A DNA stretch of 64,000 nt, taken from the NCBI GenBank assembly GCA_016787525.1, contig JAEUUP010000143.1, positions 1 through 64,000 on the forward strand, given 5' to 3'. The notes under the pieces were generated by a model. It worked only from the letters and a program-made list of their open reading frames with translations, searched no databases and was not told the DNA's origin. The number at the start of each line of letters is the position of its first letter. Position 1 is the first letter of the stretch. A program made the position numbers and the translations under genes. This DNA is from Saprospiraceae bacterium (lineage in GTDB: Bacteria; Bacteroidota; Bacteroidia; Chitinophagales; Saprospiraceae). Shown in pieces: positions 26,723 to 36,055 of this stretch.

Positions 26723-29257
26723 ATGTCATTAATAGCCAACAGACTCATTTTAGCACTCGTTGTTCTGCCATTCTTATCTCTATTTGCTCAAAACACATTT
26801 GTTTACAAAGGCAAAGTGCAAAATACTGAGGGGGAGCCTGTGGCTTTCGCCGCCATCTTACCCAATGAAGATGTGACAAAAGGTGTATTGTCTGACATAG
26901 AAGGTCGGTTTGTCTTAACTTCAAAAACGCCACTCCAATCGTTGACCTTTCGTTGCATTGGCTTTCAAACCCTGAGGTTAGAATCAGATGTTTTGAAAAA
27001 ATACGATGAGAACCACCCCCTCAGTATCGTTTTGAAAAATGCCGATAATCTCATTTCGGAAGTCACCATTTCGGCAGGTGAAAATCCCGCTGACCGTATC
27101 ATCAGACGTGTGGTGACGCATCGAGACAAAAACAATCCCGAAAAATTAACTACTTTCCAATGTAAAACCTATAATAAAGTCAGTTTTGAAGGTTTACCCA
27201 ACGACTCAGCTTTTTCAAAAATTTTGAATAGAAAAGACTCAACCAACGAAAAAAGGCAAGAGTTAGAAAAAAAATATGCCAAAGCACGCGCACAAGTTAC
27301 TGAACATCAAGCCTTTATCATGGAAACCGTTACTGAGCGTCGTTTTAGATTTCCAAACGATAATTTTGAACGTGTTTTATTGAATCGTGTCAGTGGTTTC
27401 AACAATTCGGGTATTGTAGCACTCGCCAACATGATTCAACCTTTTTCATTTTATGGCGACTATTTGCGTGTTTTAGATAAAAATTACGTCAATCCCATCA
27501 GCATCGGCAGTCCATCGCTCTATTTTTTTAATATTGAAGACACACTTTATCAAGGCATTGACACGGTTTTTCTCATTTCGTTTCATCCACGCAAGGGTCG
27601 TGTTTTTGAAGGGTTGACGGGTGTTCTGCACATCAATACGAATCAATGGGCGGTTCAAAATGTAAAAGCTAAACCCTCCAATCCAACGCATTCCACATTA
27701 AAATTGGAGCAACAATACCATTTTGTTGACTCTGCAAAACAATGGTTTCCCGAACAACTCAATTTTGAATTAGATTTTCCGAAATATCCTGCGCCTTATA
27801 TGGGTATGCGTATTGTTGGTCGCAGCTATATTTCTGATGTAACCATCAATCCGCCTTTGAAACAAAGTGATTTCAACCTCGAAGCCCCTTTGATTATTGA
27901 AAAAAATGCACACAATCAGCCCGAAAGTGCGTGGTTGCCTTATCGCAAAATAGCCCCCCTCAGTATGCGAGAGCAACGAACCTATGAATGGGTGGACAGT
28001 GTGGGCAAAAAGAAAAATTTTACCTTTTGGTCAAATGCACTGAATGTATTGGCTTCGGGCAAATTACCCATTAAAAACAGTGGCATCAGCCTTGATTTGA
28101 ACCAAATTATTAAAGTCAACAATTATGAAAACACCCGTTTGGGCTTAGGATTTACAAATGCACCTGCAGCTGCTTTCAGTCGCCCAAAATTCTGGGAATC
28201 AAGTATTTACGCTGGTTATGGTCTGAGAGATTCAGCTTGGAAATATGGCGCAAACTTGACTTTTAGGTTGTCTCAAAGTAGGCAAATGGCTGTGCGATTG
28301 GGCTATATGCACGATATTCGTGAAGCTGGAGCTATCTCGGAATTGGATGCCGCCAGTTTCGTCTCTCGGAGTGTTTATGCCAATCGTTTCGACACCAAAG
28401 ACGAACTATCAGTGGCATTAAACAGCCGATTGGGTAAACGGTTGTTATTAAAAATGGTCGCACAAGAACAGTTTTTACAACCGAATTACGCTTATCGTTA
28501 TATTAAAACCAATGGCGAATCGGCGACAAATTTTCACTTTACAGAATGGACAACTTATGCAAAATTCGTTTACAATGAGCAAAATCCGTCATTTTTAGGT
28601 GAGAATATCAATGAAATCAATAAAATCCCTGTTTTTGAACTTGCTTACACTCAAGGATTTGACAATATACTGTCCGAAGGACTCCTTTCCCAAAGGGACT
28701 CCTTCGGAGGGAGAGGAAGGACGTTTTCTTACCAAAAATGGCTTTTGGCGGCACATCAATCGCGAATGATTCGTCGTTTGGGACGCATGATTTGGCGTAT
28801 TGAGGCAGGAATGGTCAAAGGTGATGCGCCAATGGCAAAACTGTTTACACTCAATCAGAGTGGTGGTGGCGGTTTGTTTATGTTTTATGTGCCAAATACT
28901 TTCCAGACCTTGCAAGACTCGGTCGCTTGGCTTTCGGACAGATTTGTAAATGTCTATTTTTCACAAGCCATTGGCAATATTTTATACACATCAAAATATT
29001 CTTCGCCACAATTGACACTGGCTCAAAATGCGTCGTGGGGACAGCTTTCAAGACCTGAAGCGCATCAAAATATCGCATTCACAACACCTTCTAAACCATT
29101 GATTGAAAGCGGTATTGTATTAGATAATCTATTGAAAATCAATTATGTCAACTTCGCAAACATTGGCATTGGCGCATCGTTTTTTTATCGCTGGGGAATG
29201 GATTTGAACTCGTGGCGCAGTTTTAATCCTCGACTGAGTTTTAAATTAGTCATGTGA
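26723..29257 (+). CDS. DUF5686 / carboxypeptidase-regulatory-like outer membrane protein
   Basis: 844 aa. Signal peptide (ends LSLFAQ), CarboxypepD_reg-like beta-sandwich at about 25-105 (YKGKVQNTEGEPVAFAAILP, with GVLSDIEGRF), then the DUF5686 region from about 115 to the end, predicted to be a beta-barrel with the last residue Met after FNPRLSFKLV. Function in the outer membrane is unknown; many relatives sit near surface or nutrient systems. Motifs at 26824 (NTEG), 27017 (HPLS) and 27956 (APLS). At 28674-28707 an in-frame palindrome adds residues around SEGLLSQRDSFGGRGR that look inserted. Confidence 0.83.
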   Translation: MSLIANRLILALVVLPFLSLFAQNTFVYKGKVQNTEGEPVAFAAILPNEDVTKGVLSDIEGRFVLTSKTPLQSLTFRCIGFQTLRLESDVLKKYDENHPLSIVLKNADNLISEVTISAGENPADRIIRRVVTHRDKNNPEKLTTFQCKTYNKVSFEGLPNDSAFSKILNRKDSTNEKRQELEKKYAKARAQVTEHQAFIMETVTERRFRFPNDNFERVLLNRVSGFNNSGIVALANMIQPFSFYGDYLRVLDKNYVNPISIGSPSLYFFNIEDTLYQGIDTVFLISFHPRKGRVFEGLTGVLHINTNQWAVQNVKAKPSNPTHSTLKLEQQYHFVDSAKQWFPEQLNFELDFPKYPAPYMGMRIVGRSYISDVTINPPLKQSDFNLEAPLIIEKNAHNQPESAWLPYRKIAPLSMREQRTYEWVDSVGKKKNFTFWSNALNVLASGKLPIKNSGISLDLNQIIKVNNYENTRLGLGFTNAPAAAFSRPKFWESSIYAGYGLRDSAWKYGANLTFRLSQSRQMAVRLGYMHDIREAGAISELDAASFVSRSVYANRFDTKDELSVALNSRLGKRLLLKMVAQEQFLQPNYAYRYIKTNGESATNFHFTEWTTYAKFVYNEQNPSFLGENINEINKIPVFELAYTQGFDNILSEGLLSQRDSFGGRGRTFSYQKWLLAAHQSRMIRRLGRMIWRIEAGMVKGDAPMAKLFTLNQSGGGGLFMFYVPNTFQTLQDSVAWLSDRFVNVYFSQAIGNILYTSKYSSPQLTLAQNASWGQLSRPEAHQNIAFTTPSKPLIESGIVLDNLLKINYVNFANIGIGASFFYRWGMDLNSWRSFNPRLSFKLVM
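28674..28707. repeat. Intragenic palindrome of the GGACTCCTT family
   Basis: CCGAAGGACTCCTTT and, 4 bases later, the imperfect inverse ending CTCCTTCGG, lying in frame inside the DUF5686 gene. The same ACTGTCCGA-GGACTCCTTT sequence recurs in the GH2 gene (about 38838-38860) and, reversed, in the SGNH-like gene (about 34785). Confidence 0.55.
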
Positions 29258-29272
29258 CCCCCTCAGTAAAAA

Positions 29273-30619
29273 TTAAAAAATAAGCCCCATACCCACTCGT
29301 CCATTGGCATTATTGGAGTCATAAGGTTTAAAAACAGTCAAAAGATTGTCTGTGACGGCAAAAACTTGGATAATTTTTAGTGCATTGACCGTAATATGTG
29401 CGCCCAAATTATTGAAACTCCCATTGCGCAAACCATAAGTCAAGCCTGTTCGGATTTTTAGAATTTTACCCAAATCCACAACATTATAGCTTGCATTTAT
29501 GGCAAAACCTGTGTTGGCTTTGTCCAAATCACCGCCATTTTCATTGTAAATCAATGCACCCAACGACAATTTATCGTTGACTTGGTATGAGCCACTGAGG
29601 TAAAGGCGCATGGGCAATTTTTGTTTGTAGCCATAACTGCCCGAACCTTCTTGCAAGCCAATGACTTTTTTGAGTGTATCCACAAAACTTTCGGAACTTA
29701 ACGAATCAATTTTGAAAAATTGGTCAAAACTATTGAGGTCTTTGCCTTTGTAAGTGTAAACGCCTTGTGAGGCATAATATTTACTATCGCTTTTCCAACT
29801 GATTGCACCACCGATGTCCAACAAACTCGCATTGACTTGTATTTTACCTAATTTCATTGAGCCGCCTAAGTCAAAGGAAATACCATTGTTTTGGGAGAGA
29901 AAACCTTGATTAACAAGATCTTGAGCTTTGCGAAAATTTGTTATTTTATTTGCGTCGTATGTTGTAAAAGCAAAATCATTGTCGAAACGAAGGCTGTAAT
30001 CTGTCTGATTGAACGAAATATCTAATTTATCTTTCTGAGTAAAAATACCAGCGATGCCACTGTGCAATTTGACCCTCGCTCCAATTGTCAAAATCGGCAA
30101 TTGGTACGTTGCGCCAATCCCTATTTCGCTCCGCAATGAAGCATTCGCGGATGAGCCGAATGACACTGTTTTGCCCAAAAAATCACTGTTACCTTTAAAA
30201 AACAATTGGGCTAAGTCGCGACGATAGGTTACTGAGGGGGTCGCTGTGCTGGCATGATAGACACTTAAATTCAAGTTTTTTGTTACAGGAATTGCCACGC
30301 CTAAGGTTTGCATTTGCAAATGAGCATTGATTTGGGTTGTTGTAGGTCTTTCAGGTGCATACAGTTTGCTGAGGTACAAATTGCGGCTGCCATTTTCAGT
30401 CACTATCAAATCGCCAACTACTAAATCGGGGCTGTTGACATTGAAATAAAAACTGGGTAAAGCAACAGACCACTTCTTGGAAGGCAATAGAGCAGGATTG
30501 GTCAGGTGCGCTTGCCATGTATCGGTCAGAAAATTAAGGGATTGCTCTTGTTGTGCGGCAATAAAAAAGGAAGGCAAAAACGCCAAAACAAAGGTTAGAA
30601 TGTGAAAGTTTTTTTTCAT
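29273..30619 (-). CDS. Outer-membrane beta-barrel protein (DUF5723-like)
   Basis: 448 aa from the Met codon at 30619, where the signal peptide MKKNFHILTFVLAFLPSFF starts; the longer frame to 30673 adds 18 residues without signal character. The mature start LNFLTDTWQAHLTNPALLPS and the repeating amphipathic strands with aromatic ends (for example RVGMGLIF at the C-terminus) indicate an outer-membrane barrel resembling DUF5723 proteins. Role unknown. Converges on the DUF5686 gene with only 15 bp between stops, where a CCCCTCAGTA motif (29259) sits. A second motif (30230) is read as TPSV. Confidence 0.7.
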   Translation of the reverse strand: MKKNFHILTFVLAFLPSFFIAAQQEQSLNFLTDTWQAHLTNPALLPSKKWSVALPSFYFNVNSPDLVVGDLIVTENGSRNLYLSKLYAPERPTTTQINAHLQMQTLGVAIPVTKNLNLSVYHASTATPSVTYRRDLAQLFFKGNSDFLGKTVSFGSSANASLRSEIGIGATYQLPILTIGARVKLHSGIAGIFTQKDKLDISFNQTDYSLRFDNDFAFTTYDANKITNFRKAQDLVNQGFLSQNNGISFDLGGSMKLGKIQVNASLLDIGGAISWKSDSKYYASQGVYTYKGKDLNSFDQFFKIDSLSSESFVDTLKKVIGLQEGSGSYGYKQKLPMRLYLSGSYQVNDKLSLGALIYNENGGDLDKANTGFAINASYNVVDLGKILKIRTGLTYGLRNGSFNNLGAHITVNALKIIQVFAVTDNLLTVFKPYDSNNANGRVGMGLIF

Positions 30620-30756
30620 GTGAATAGAATAGGAAGTAGATTTAAGTACAACGACAAAAGATTTTAAGTACAAAGATTCTTAAATAATGTTTTGTAAGTT
30701 CTGAAAAATCTCAAAGTCAAAACAACTTTACCGAAACATTAAATTTAAAAAAATTA

Positions 30757-30809
30757 GGACTTGCGGACATAAAACGCAATTTATCTGCTTTTCATACGCA
30801 ACAAGTCCT
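30757..30809. repeat. Hairpin in the 5' region of the barrel gene
   Basis: AGGACTTGCG and CGCAACAAGTCCT (inverted, with a 2-base bulge) around about 30 bases. It lies between two minus-strand genes; it could be a leader structure or a terminator for the upstream gene, but no long T-run follows on the minus strand. Confidence 0.35.
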
Positions 30810-30856
30810 ATCTTTTCTGTCTTTTTTCTGAAAAATGATACCCCTCAGTAAAAACG

Positions 30857-31717
30857 CTAATGACCGCCAGTTTCGCTTATTTTAATCGTTGCGAGTGTTT
30901 TATCCTTTTTTTCACGATAATATATCTGCAAATCAGCTTGTTTTAGACTATTGGGTAGAGAAAAAGTGACTTTTTGATTCAACGTCGAACCATCTTTAGG
31001 ATTGGAGGCAAAATACACTTCATCAGCAGGTTTGAGCGTTTGCCCGCTTGGACTGACCAATAAAAATTCGAGATAATTTAGGATACAAACACCCGATACT
31101 GATTTAAGGCATTGAAAATTGAGGTCAATTGTCAAGGTTTTAAGGTCTGCATTTTTGGATACAGTTTTGACCGATACAACTTCCGTTTTGACATTGCCAT
31201 AATATTTATCGTTGATATTAACCACGTTAGAAGCTGACTGCCAAGCCGATTCCACTACATTTACTGAGGGGGTCGCTGTGGTCGGCGCAGTCAAATTTTC
31301 TGGCTGTACGAGATTGCTTTTGGGTGCTTCTTTTTTACCCGCTAAAGCAAATATGCCGAGAACAATAGCTACTCCGAGAGCCGCAATAATGCCAAAAATC
31401 GCCAATGGATTCGATAACAAGCCCGATGGTTTTTCGGTCTCAATCAGTGGTTTTTCAGGACCATCTTCACCAATATTCTCCAAATTGGCGGCATCGTCGC
31501 ATACGGACAACAGCGTAAAATTGATGCGATTCAACTCAGCCGAAGCATCTTGCAAACCCAACTGCATCTTTCGTTGCAATTCACTGAATTGACCCTCCAA
31601 CAACAAAGTTTGGTTTAGCAATTGCGCATCTTTCTCCTTTAAAATTTCTTGCAAAAGGTCAATCGCCTTTTGTGTTTTGCCTTCTGAAATAAGATTTTTT
31701 ACTTTTTCTAAACGCAT
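30857..31717 (-). CDS. Single-pass membrane protein with EAD11-like N-terminal domain
   Basis: 286 aa. The cytoplasmic N-terminus (1-75) resembles effector-associated domain 11: LISEGKTQKAIDLLQEIL, then an LLLEGQFSELQRKMQLGL block and ELNRINFTLLSVCD, the typical helix pattern ending in NRINxxLL. A membrane segment spans about 104-127, followed by a Ser/Thr linker and a periplasmic domain (about 155-286) with two Cys (FQCLKSVSGVC). EADs are adaptor domains described in bacterial conflict and signalling proteins, where they recruit partners carrying the matching EAD. No effector gene is adjacent, so the partner is unknown. Motif 31262 lies in the linker (TPSV). Confidence 0.68.
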   Translation of the reverse strand: MRLEKVKNLISEGKTQKAIDLLQEILKEKDAQLLNQTLLLEGQFSELQRKMQLGLQDASAELNRINFTLLSVCDDAANLENIGEDGPEKPLIETEKPSGLLSNPLAIFGIIAALGVAIVLGIFALAGKKEAPKSNLVQPENLTAPTTATPSVNVVESAWQSASNVVNINDKYYGNVKTEVVSVKTVSKNADLKTLTIDLNFQCLKSVSGVCILNYLEFLLVSPSGQTLKPADEVYFASNPKDGSTLNQKVTFSLPNSLKQADLQIYYREKKDKTLATIKISETGGH

Positions 31718-31765
31718 TTTTTGTGAATGGTTATTAAGTTATTCGTTGATTCGTTACTGTTATGT

Positions 31766-31967
31766 ACTGATGTTACGCACGATACCATTACAGACTGTTT
31801 TTTGCTACGCAAAAAAGACGTGCTAAGAAATTATTTTTTTAGACCGAAGTTCATTTTTCAATCGCAAGCTATTGAAAAATGAACTTCGGTCTGATAGACT
31901 CTTTTTATTGTACGCTTTTTTGCGCAGCAAAAAACAGTGCATAAACTGTACCCTGCGTAACATCAGT
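31766..31967. repeat. Complete nested palindromic element
   Basis: 202 bp bounded by ACTGATGTTACGCA and its inverse. The outer frame arm GACTGTTTTTTGCTACGC pairs with GCGCAGCAAAAAACAGTGC; the core is a perfect 22-bp stem (31841-31892, arms AGACCGAAGTTCATTTTTCA) with loop CGCAAGCT. Bases 149-276 repeat its right half. Non-coding; no target duplication is evident. Confidence 0.7.
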
Positions 31968-32004
31968 TATTTATTGTCCACAAAATAACAAATCAATGAA
32001 AAGA

Positions 32005-33279
32005 CTACACTTTAAGAAATATATTAAATTTATAGAAAACCCATAAAATCGCCCAAAACAAAACCACATGGAACAGAGCAAAGAGCAGCGAACTGAGTTT
32101 TTGATTGTCCGCAAACTGCGCCCATACTGAGGGGTTGTTGTCTTTCGTCAAAACCTTATCTTTAACGTTTTTCAGCGTCTGATAGTCGGTTGTGATGGGT
32201 GAAAAATAGGTTTCGTAGAGTTTTTGATAGCCACCAATTTGTTTAGGCACAACCGCATTGTTGTTCCATGCTTGAGTGGTGGTTTCGTAGGCACTATCGA
32301 ATTTTATTTTTGAAATAGTTTTGACATAAACGCCAGCAATGACGAATGCCAGCAACGAGTTCATACCCATAACCAAAAACGGTTTTGTCCAACCTTTCCA
32401 ATTCTGCACATCAATCAACCATATCAAAGCGGCATTGATGACCAAACACCAACCTGCCATGAAAACGACATAACTCGACGACCAAATTGGTTTGTTGATA
32501 GGAAAAGCGTAGTGCCAAATCTGACCCAAAACCAATGCGCCAATGCCCCACAAAAACATCAGTTTCACTAATTCGCGACGATCTGGGCGCGAATCAACCA
32601 ACATACCCGTAAAATAGCCTAGAATGACGGACACGACAGCAGGCAAAGTGGACAATAATCCCTCAGGATCGAATGGGATACCATCATAACCTTTGTAAAG
32701 GTGGTTTGAGCCGAGTAACCAACGGTCGAATTGAGTTACAATATTGTTTTCGATACCGAGATAGTGCGTACCATCGTGAAAACCAAACGGATACGTACCA
32801 TCGCTGAAAAAAAACATCAACGCCCAATAACCCAGTAGTAAAACAGCCCCAATTGCGGCTACAATACGCCGATTGAACGAGACACATATCAAAGAACCCA
32901 ACATATAAGCAATGCCAATCCGTTGCAAAACACCCATGATGCGCAGATTGTGGTAACTCGACAGCGAATTAAGATACAAGGTCAAACCCAAACCAATGGC
33001 GAAAATCAAAACACCCCGCTTAATGATTTTAAAATAAAGCTCTCTCGGCGCACCATTTTGATATTTTTTCAAAGAAAACCACGCCGCAACGCCAACCGTG
33101 AATAGAAAAAAAGGAAATACAAAATCTGTTGGTGTCCACCCGTGCCATTTGGCATGGAGCAAAGGCGGATAAACAAACGACCAAGTGCCTGGGTTGTTGA
33201 CCGTAAACATGAGCGCAATCGTCATACCTCGAAAAACATCGAGTGCGATCAAACGTTGTGTAGATTGAACTGAAGCCAT
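32005..33279 (-). CDS. Multipass membrane acyltransferase (heparan-alpha-glucosaminide N-acetyltransferase-like)
   Basis: 424 aa, about 10-11 membrane helices. The start LIALDVFRGMTIALMFTVNN with following WHGWTPTDFVFPFFLFTVGV is the signature of the NagX/DUF5009-type family related to lysosomal HGSNAT, thought to move acetyl groups across the membrane onto amino sugars. Bacterial members often accompany glycan-degradation genes; here the GH2 gene is 3.5 kb away but not linked. A loop near residues 375-385 carries motif 32125 (NPSV). Single gene, preceded by motif 33371. Confidence 0.83.
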   Translation of the reverse strand: MASVQSTQRLIALDVFRGMTIALMFTVNNPGTWSFVYPPLLHAKWHGWTPTDFVFPFFLFTVGVAAWFSLKKYQNGAPRELYFKIIKRGVLIFAIGLGLTLYLNSLSSYHNLRIMGVLQRIGIAYMLGSLICVSFNRRIVAAIGAVLLLGYWALMFFFSDGTYPFGFHDGTHYLGIENNIVTQFDRWLLGSNHLYKGYDGIPFDPEGLLSTLPAVVSVILGYFTGMLVDSRPDRRELVKLMFLWGIGALVLGQIWHYAFPINKPIWSSSYVVFMAGWCLVINAALIWLIDVQNWKGWTKPFLVMGMNSLLAFVIAGVYVKTISKIKFDSAYETTTQAWNNNAVVPKQIGGYQKLYETYFSPITTDYQTLKNVKDKVLTKDNNPSVWAQFADNQKLSSLLFALFHVVLFWAILWVFYKFNIFLKV

Positions 33280-33387
33280 TCTTTAAAATTGGTTTGTGAT
33301 TGGTTGTATTTTCGGGTTTAAAGCTACTGAAAAAAGCGAAATTCAAACGCATTGAAACTTTTTTTTTAACCCCCTCAGTATTTTGTC

Positions 33388-33417
33388 TTGATTTTTAAAA
33401 AATTAGGGCTATTTTTG
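33388..33417 (+). promoter_or_regulatory. Promoter of tRNA-Arg
   Basis: TTG (33388-33390), 19-bp spacer, TATTTTTG (33410-33417): a full match to the Bacteroidota consensus. The predicted start is near 33424, 12 bases before the mature tRNA. Confidence 0.8.
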
Positions 33418-33435
33418 CGCGCTGTTTAAAGAAAT

Positions 33436-33509
<74 letters not shown>

Positions 33510-33522
33510 CTTTTCAGCACAT

Positions 33523-33563
33523 AGCGTCTTGTAAGTCATTGATTTACAAGACGCTATTTTTTT
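33523..33563 (+). terminator. Terminator of tRNA-Arg
   Basis: Perfect 12-bp stem AGCGTCTTGTAA / TTACAAGACGCT with loop GTCATTGAT and a T7 run, 14 bp after the tRNA. Confidence 0.9.
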
Positions 33564-33739
33564 ATAAATTTAAATCAATGCAACCGATGGAAAAATATAC
33601 AAATGCGCCATAAATTTCATATTGGTACACTTATTGACTTTTGAATTTATGCAAAAAACTTCAATTTGTCAATTCCGAAAAAAAGGATAAACTTTGCGCT
33701 TTGATTTGGTAAATTGAGCAAACAAAATAGTAACAACTC

Positions 33740-34996
33740 ATGGGAAAACATCTTGTCTGGATAGGCGCATTCCTCGCATTGGCTTTTGCTGGCGACCGTT
33801 TAGTAGGCTATTTATTGAAACACATCACGCAAACCAGCCAGTTTCGCTACTCAAAACTCTATCATTCGACCGAAAATGCGGACATTCTATTCGTAGGCAA
33901 CTCGCGTGGATTGAACTTCTATCAACCCGAAGCTGAGCGTCTGACTGGACAAAAAACAATGAATTTGAGTTATAATGGTATGCCTGCCGACTTAGCCAAA
34001 TGCCTTGTCATGGACTATCTCGACCGACATGCCCCACCTAAAGTGATGATAGTAGATGTGACGATGTGCGACCGCTACAACGAGCAATTGAAGGCAAGTA
34101 TGAATCTTTATACGCCTTACTCGGAGCGTTTGTCCAATCTGATAAAGCAATCAGTTGCGTTGCACGTCATTGCGCCTCCTGCTGTGGATGTGGACACGAC
34201 AGACGAATACGCGGGTAGAAAAGTGTATTATGGTGGCAAATTGTCGCAATTGTATCAACACAATTCTGAAATTTTTCAGCGTGTTCTGTACCATCGCAAT
34301 AAACCCGACAATGATTGGATTGTGGATAGGGTGATTGGCGAAGCGGCGACGAAAGATACTGCCTTTAAGTCTTATCAAGTTCGTATGTTCCCAACAATGG
34401 TTAACCATTTGAAAGAGATGGTGGATTATGCCAAAAGTAAAGGGGTTGAGGTCAAATTGGTGATAAATCCATATTATCCGCAATTTGCTGAAACCATTCG
34501 CGATTCGTTTTTGACACCTTTGAAGTCATATGTCGAGGCAGAAACGGGCATGACAGTTTCCGACTTCTCAACATCGCTCCAAAATGTAGATGAAATTGGC
34601 GACTATCAACATGCCAACAAAAAGGGAAGTACACGATATATGAATATTTTATCCGAAAATGGCATATTTAGCTCATTGAATACTAACTCGATAGGCATTA
34701 ATTCAGTGTCAACTCAAGATTTAAGTTTGGCGAATGTCGCAACCGATTCGTTTGATAATTTTACGGCAAATTCCCCATCTTCAAAGGAGTCCGTTCAGAC
34801 AGCACCCGCTCAAAACTCACTTGTTTCAGAAACGCAAACGACTTCTACACCTTCATTACCCAATGAAAATGTGGCACCACACGATCCTTTTGTCAAACCT
34901 GTAAATTATTCAAGCGTGAAAAAATCCGTGAAGAAAATAAAAAGACGCTACGACGATTATGGTTTTGCAGTAGATACAGTTGGCTTGGGAAGGTAA
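33740..34996 (+). CDS. Membrane-anchored SGNH-hydrolase-like protein
   Basis: 418 aa. N-terminal membrane anchor (about 5-25), then a domain with a degenerate SGNH layout: block I is FVGNSRGLNFY (GNSR in place of GDS), a strand PPKVMIVDVTMCDR, and block V DYQHANKKGSTRY with the expected D-x2-H. This resembles DltD/AlgJ-type proteins that modify envelope polymers by acyl transfer; the exact substrate is unknown. The last about 110 aa are Ser/Thr/Pro-rich and end in a basic KKSVKKIKRRYDDYG segment. No motif copy lies in the gene, but a GGACTCCTTT-family repeat is found reversed near 34785. Confidence 0.68.
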   Translation: MGKHLVWIGAFLALAFAGDRLVGYLLKHITQTSQFRYSKLYHSTENADILFVGNSRGLNFYQPEAERLTGQKTMNLSYNGMPADLAKCLVMDYLDRHAPPKVMIVDVTMCDRYNEQLKASMNLYTPYSERLSNLIKQSVALHVIAPPAVDVDTTDEYAGRKVYYGGKLSQLYQHNSEIFQRVLYHRNKPDNDWIVDRVIGEAATKDTAFKSYQVRMFPTMVNHLKEMVDYAKSKGVEVKLVINPYYPQFAETIRDSFLTPLKSYVEAETGMTVSDFSTSLQNVDEIGDYQHANKKGSTRYMNILSENGIFSSLNTNSIGINSVSTQDLSLANVATDSFDNFTANSPSSKESVQTAPAQNSLVSETQTTSTPSLPNENVAPHDPFVKPVNYSSVKKSVKKIKRRYDDYGFAVDTVGLGR

Positions 34997-35206
34997 GATG
35001 GAGCAATAAAATAAGCTTAAAAAAAGACGATAGGGTGCGGCAAGTATCTTATCGTTTTTTTATGCTTATGAACTTCAAAACAAATCCCCAACAAAAATTT
35101 GTTTTTTAAAACTTTTAAAACTAATTTTGTCAATGAAATACTGAGGGGGTATTTTTTTTGATAAAAAGAACATTATAATTTTTAAAAAACTAATAATCAT
35201 TGGTTT

Positions 35207-35941
35207 ATGAAGAAGCAAGCCATGCAGCGAATGCATAATTTTCCAGACGCTGAACTTTATATGCTCTGTATGCAGTGCATAAGACAGGCACATCGAGACA
35301 TCGAGCAATTCAAACAATATGGTTATACTCCTGACAAACTCACTGGTTTTGCCAATCAATGCGAAAAATTTAAAAACCTCCCTGATGATGATGAATTGGT
35401 TGGCGACCAAATGATTGTGACGGAAAAAAAATATGAAGCGGCTGAAAAACTCAAAACAGCTATTCGTGCCATAATGACCCGTGTTGAAATGAAATATTCT
35501 AACCGCACAGGTCGCTATCGCAAATTTGGTACAGCTAAAATGGGCGATATGACCGACGCACAACTGTTGTTTTGTGGTCGTCGAGTGGCGAGAGTTGCAC
35601 GTGTACAAGCGGATTTTTTGATTGATGTCGGTGTGAATGAGAACCAAATTCTTAGGGTTTTAGATGCTTGTATTGCTTTTGAAAATGCCATGAATATTCA
35701 ACAAGACCGCATTGCTGACCGTGATATTGGGGTCGAAATACGGATGGAACAAGGGAATTTGATTTATCAAAAAATGATAGAAGTCTGTAATATTGGCAAA
35801 GATATTTGGACCGACAAAGACCTTGTCAAATACGACCAATACTGCATTTACGAATCCAATAACGAGCAAAAAAAGGCGCGCAAAGAACGTTTGGCAGCTG
35901 AAAATATGAGGGATGCCATGGAAGAAGCCATTAATTCTTAA
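35207..35941 (+). CDS. Helical cytoplasmic protein, unknown function
   Basis: 244 aa, no signal or membrane segment, mostly alpha-helical and charged. Visible features: MHNFPDAELYMLCMQCIRQA at the start, a central basic stretch NRTGRYRKFGTAKMGDMTDA, and a charged C-terminus (EQKKARKERLAAENMRDAME). Four Cys in the first half and late part show no metal-site pattern. I do not recognise the family. Alternative start at Met6. It is followed by a terminator, and a motif (35139) lies upstream. Confidence 0.65.
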   Translation: MKKQAMQRMHNFPDAELYMLCMQCIRQAHRDIEQFKQYGYTPDKLTGFANQCEKFKNLPDDDELVGDQMIVTEKKYEAAEKLKTAIRAIMTRVEMKYSNRTGRYRKFGTAKMGDMTDAQLLFCGRRVARVARVQADFLIDVGVNENQILRVLDACIAFENAMNIQQDRIADRDIGVEIRMEQGNLIYQKMIEVCNIGKDIWTDKDLVKYDQYCIYESNNEQKKARKERLAAENMRDAMEEAINS

Positions 35942-35958
35942 AATCGCGGAAATTCAGG

Positions 35959-35999
35959 TACTAAAAACGGTAAGGTTCACAGCCTTGCCGTTTTTAGTA
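35959..35999 (+). terminator. Terminator after the helical protein gene
   Basis: Stem TACTAAAAACGGYAAGG around TTCACAG, with the inverse CCTTGCCGTTTTTAGTA. The arms contain A and T runs, so it can work in either direction. It lies 18 bp after the stop codon. Confidence 0.7.
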
Positions 36000-36032
36000 T
36001 CTGCTTGTGAGTTTTTTGTGAACCTTTCCTCC

Positions 36033-36040
36033 TAAGTTTG
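36033..36040 (+). promoter_or_regulatory. -7 box of the OmpR-type regulator gene
   Basis: TAAGTTTG is a perfect TAnnTTTG. It covers the ATG at 36038, which therefore cannot be used in this transcript and supports the start at 36056. The -33 TTG candidates are 14 or 25 bp away, outside the best range. Confidence 0.5.
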
Positions 36041-36055
36041 CAGAAAAATTATCAG

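Noticed and set aside
31766-31967. Palindromic elements as retron msr-msd or diversity-generating regions
   Set aside because: No reverse transcriptase gene, no template/variable repeat pair and no adjacent target gene.
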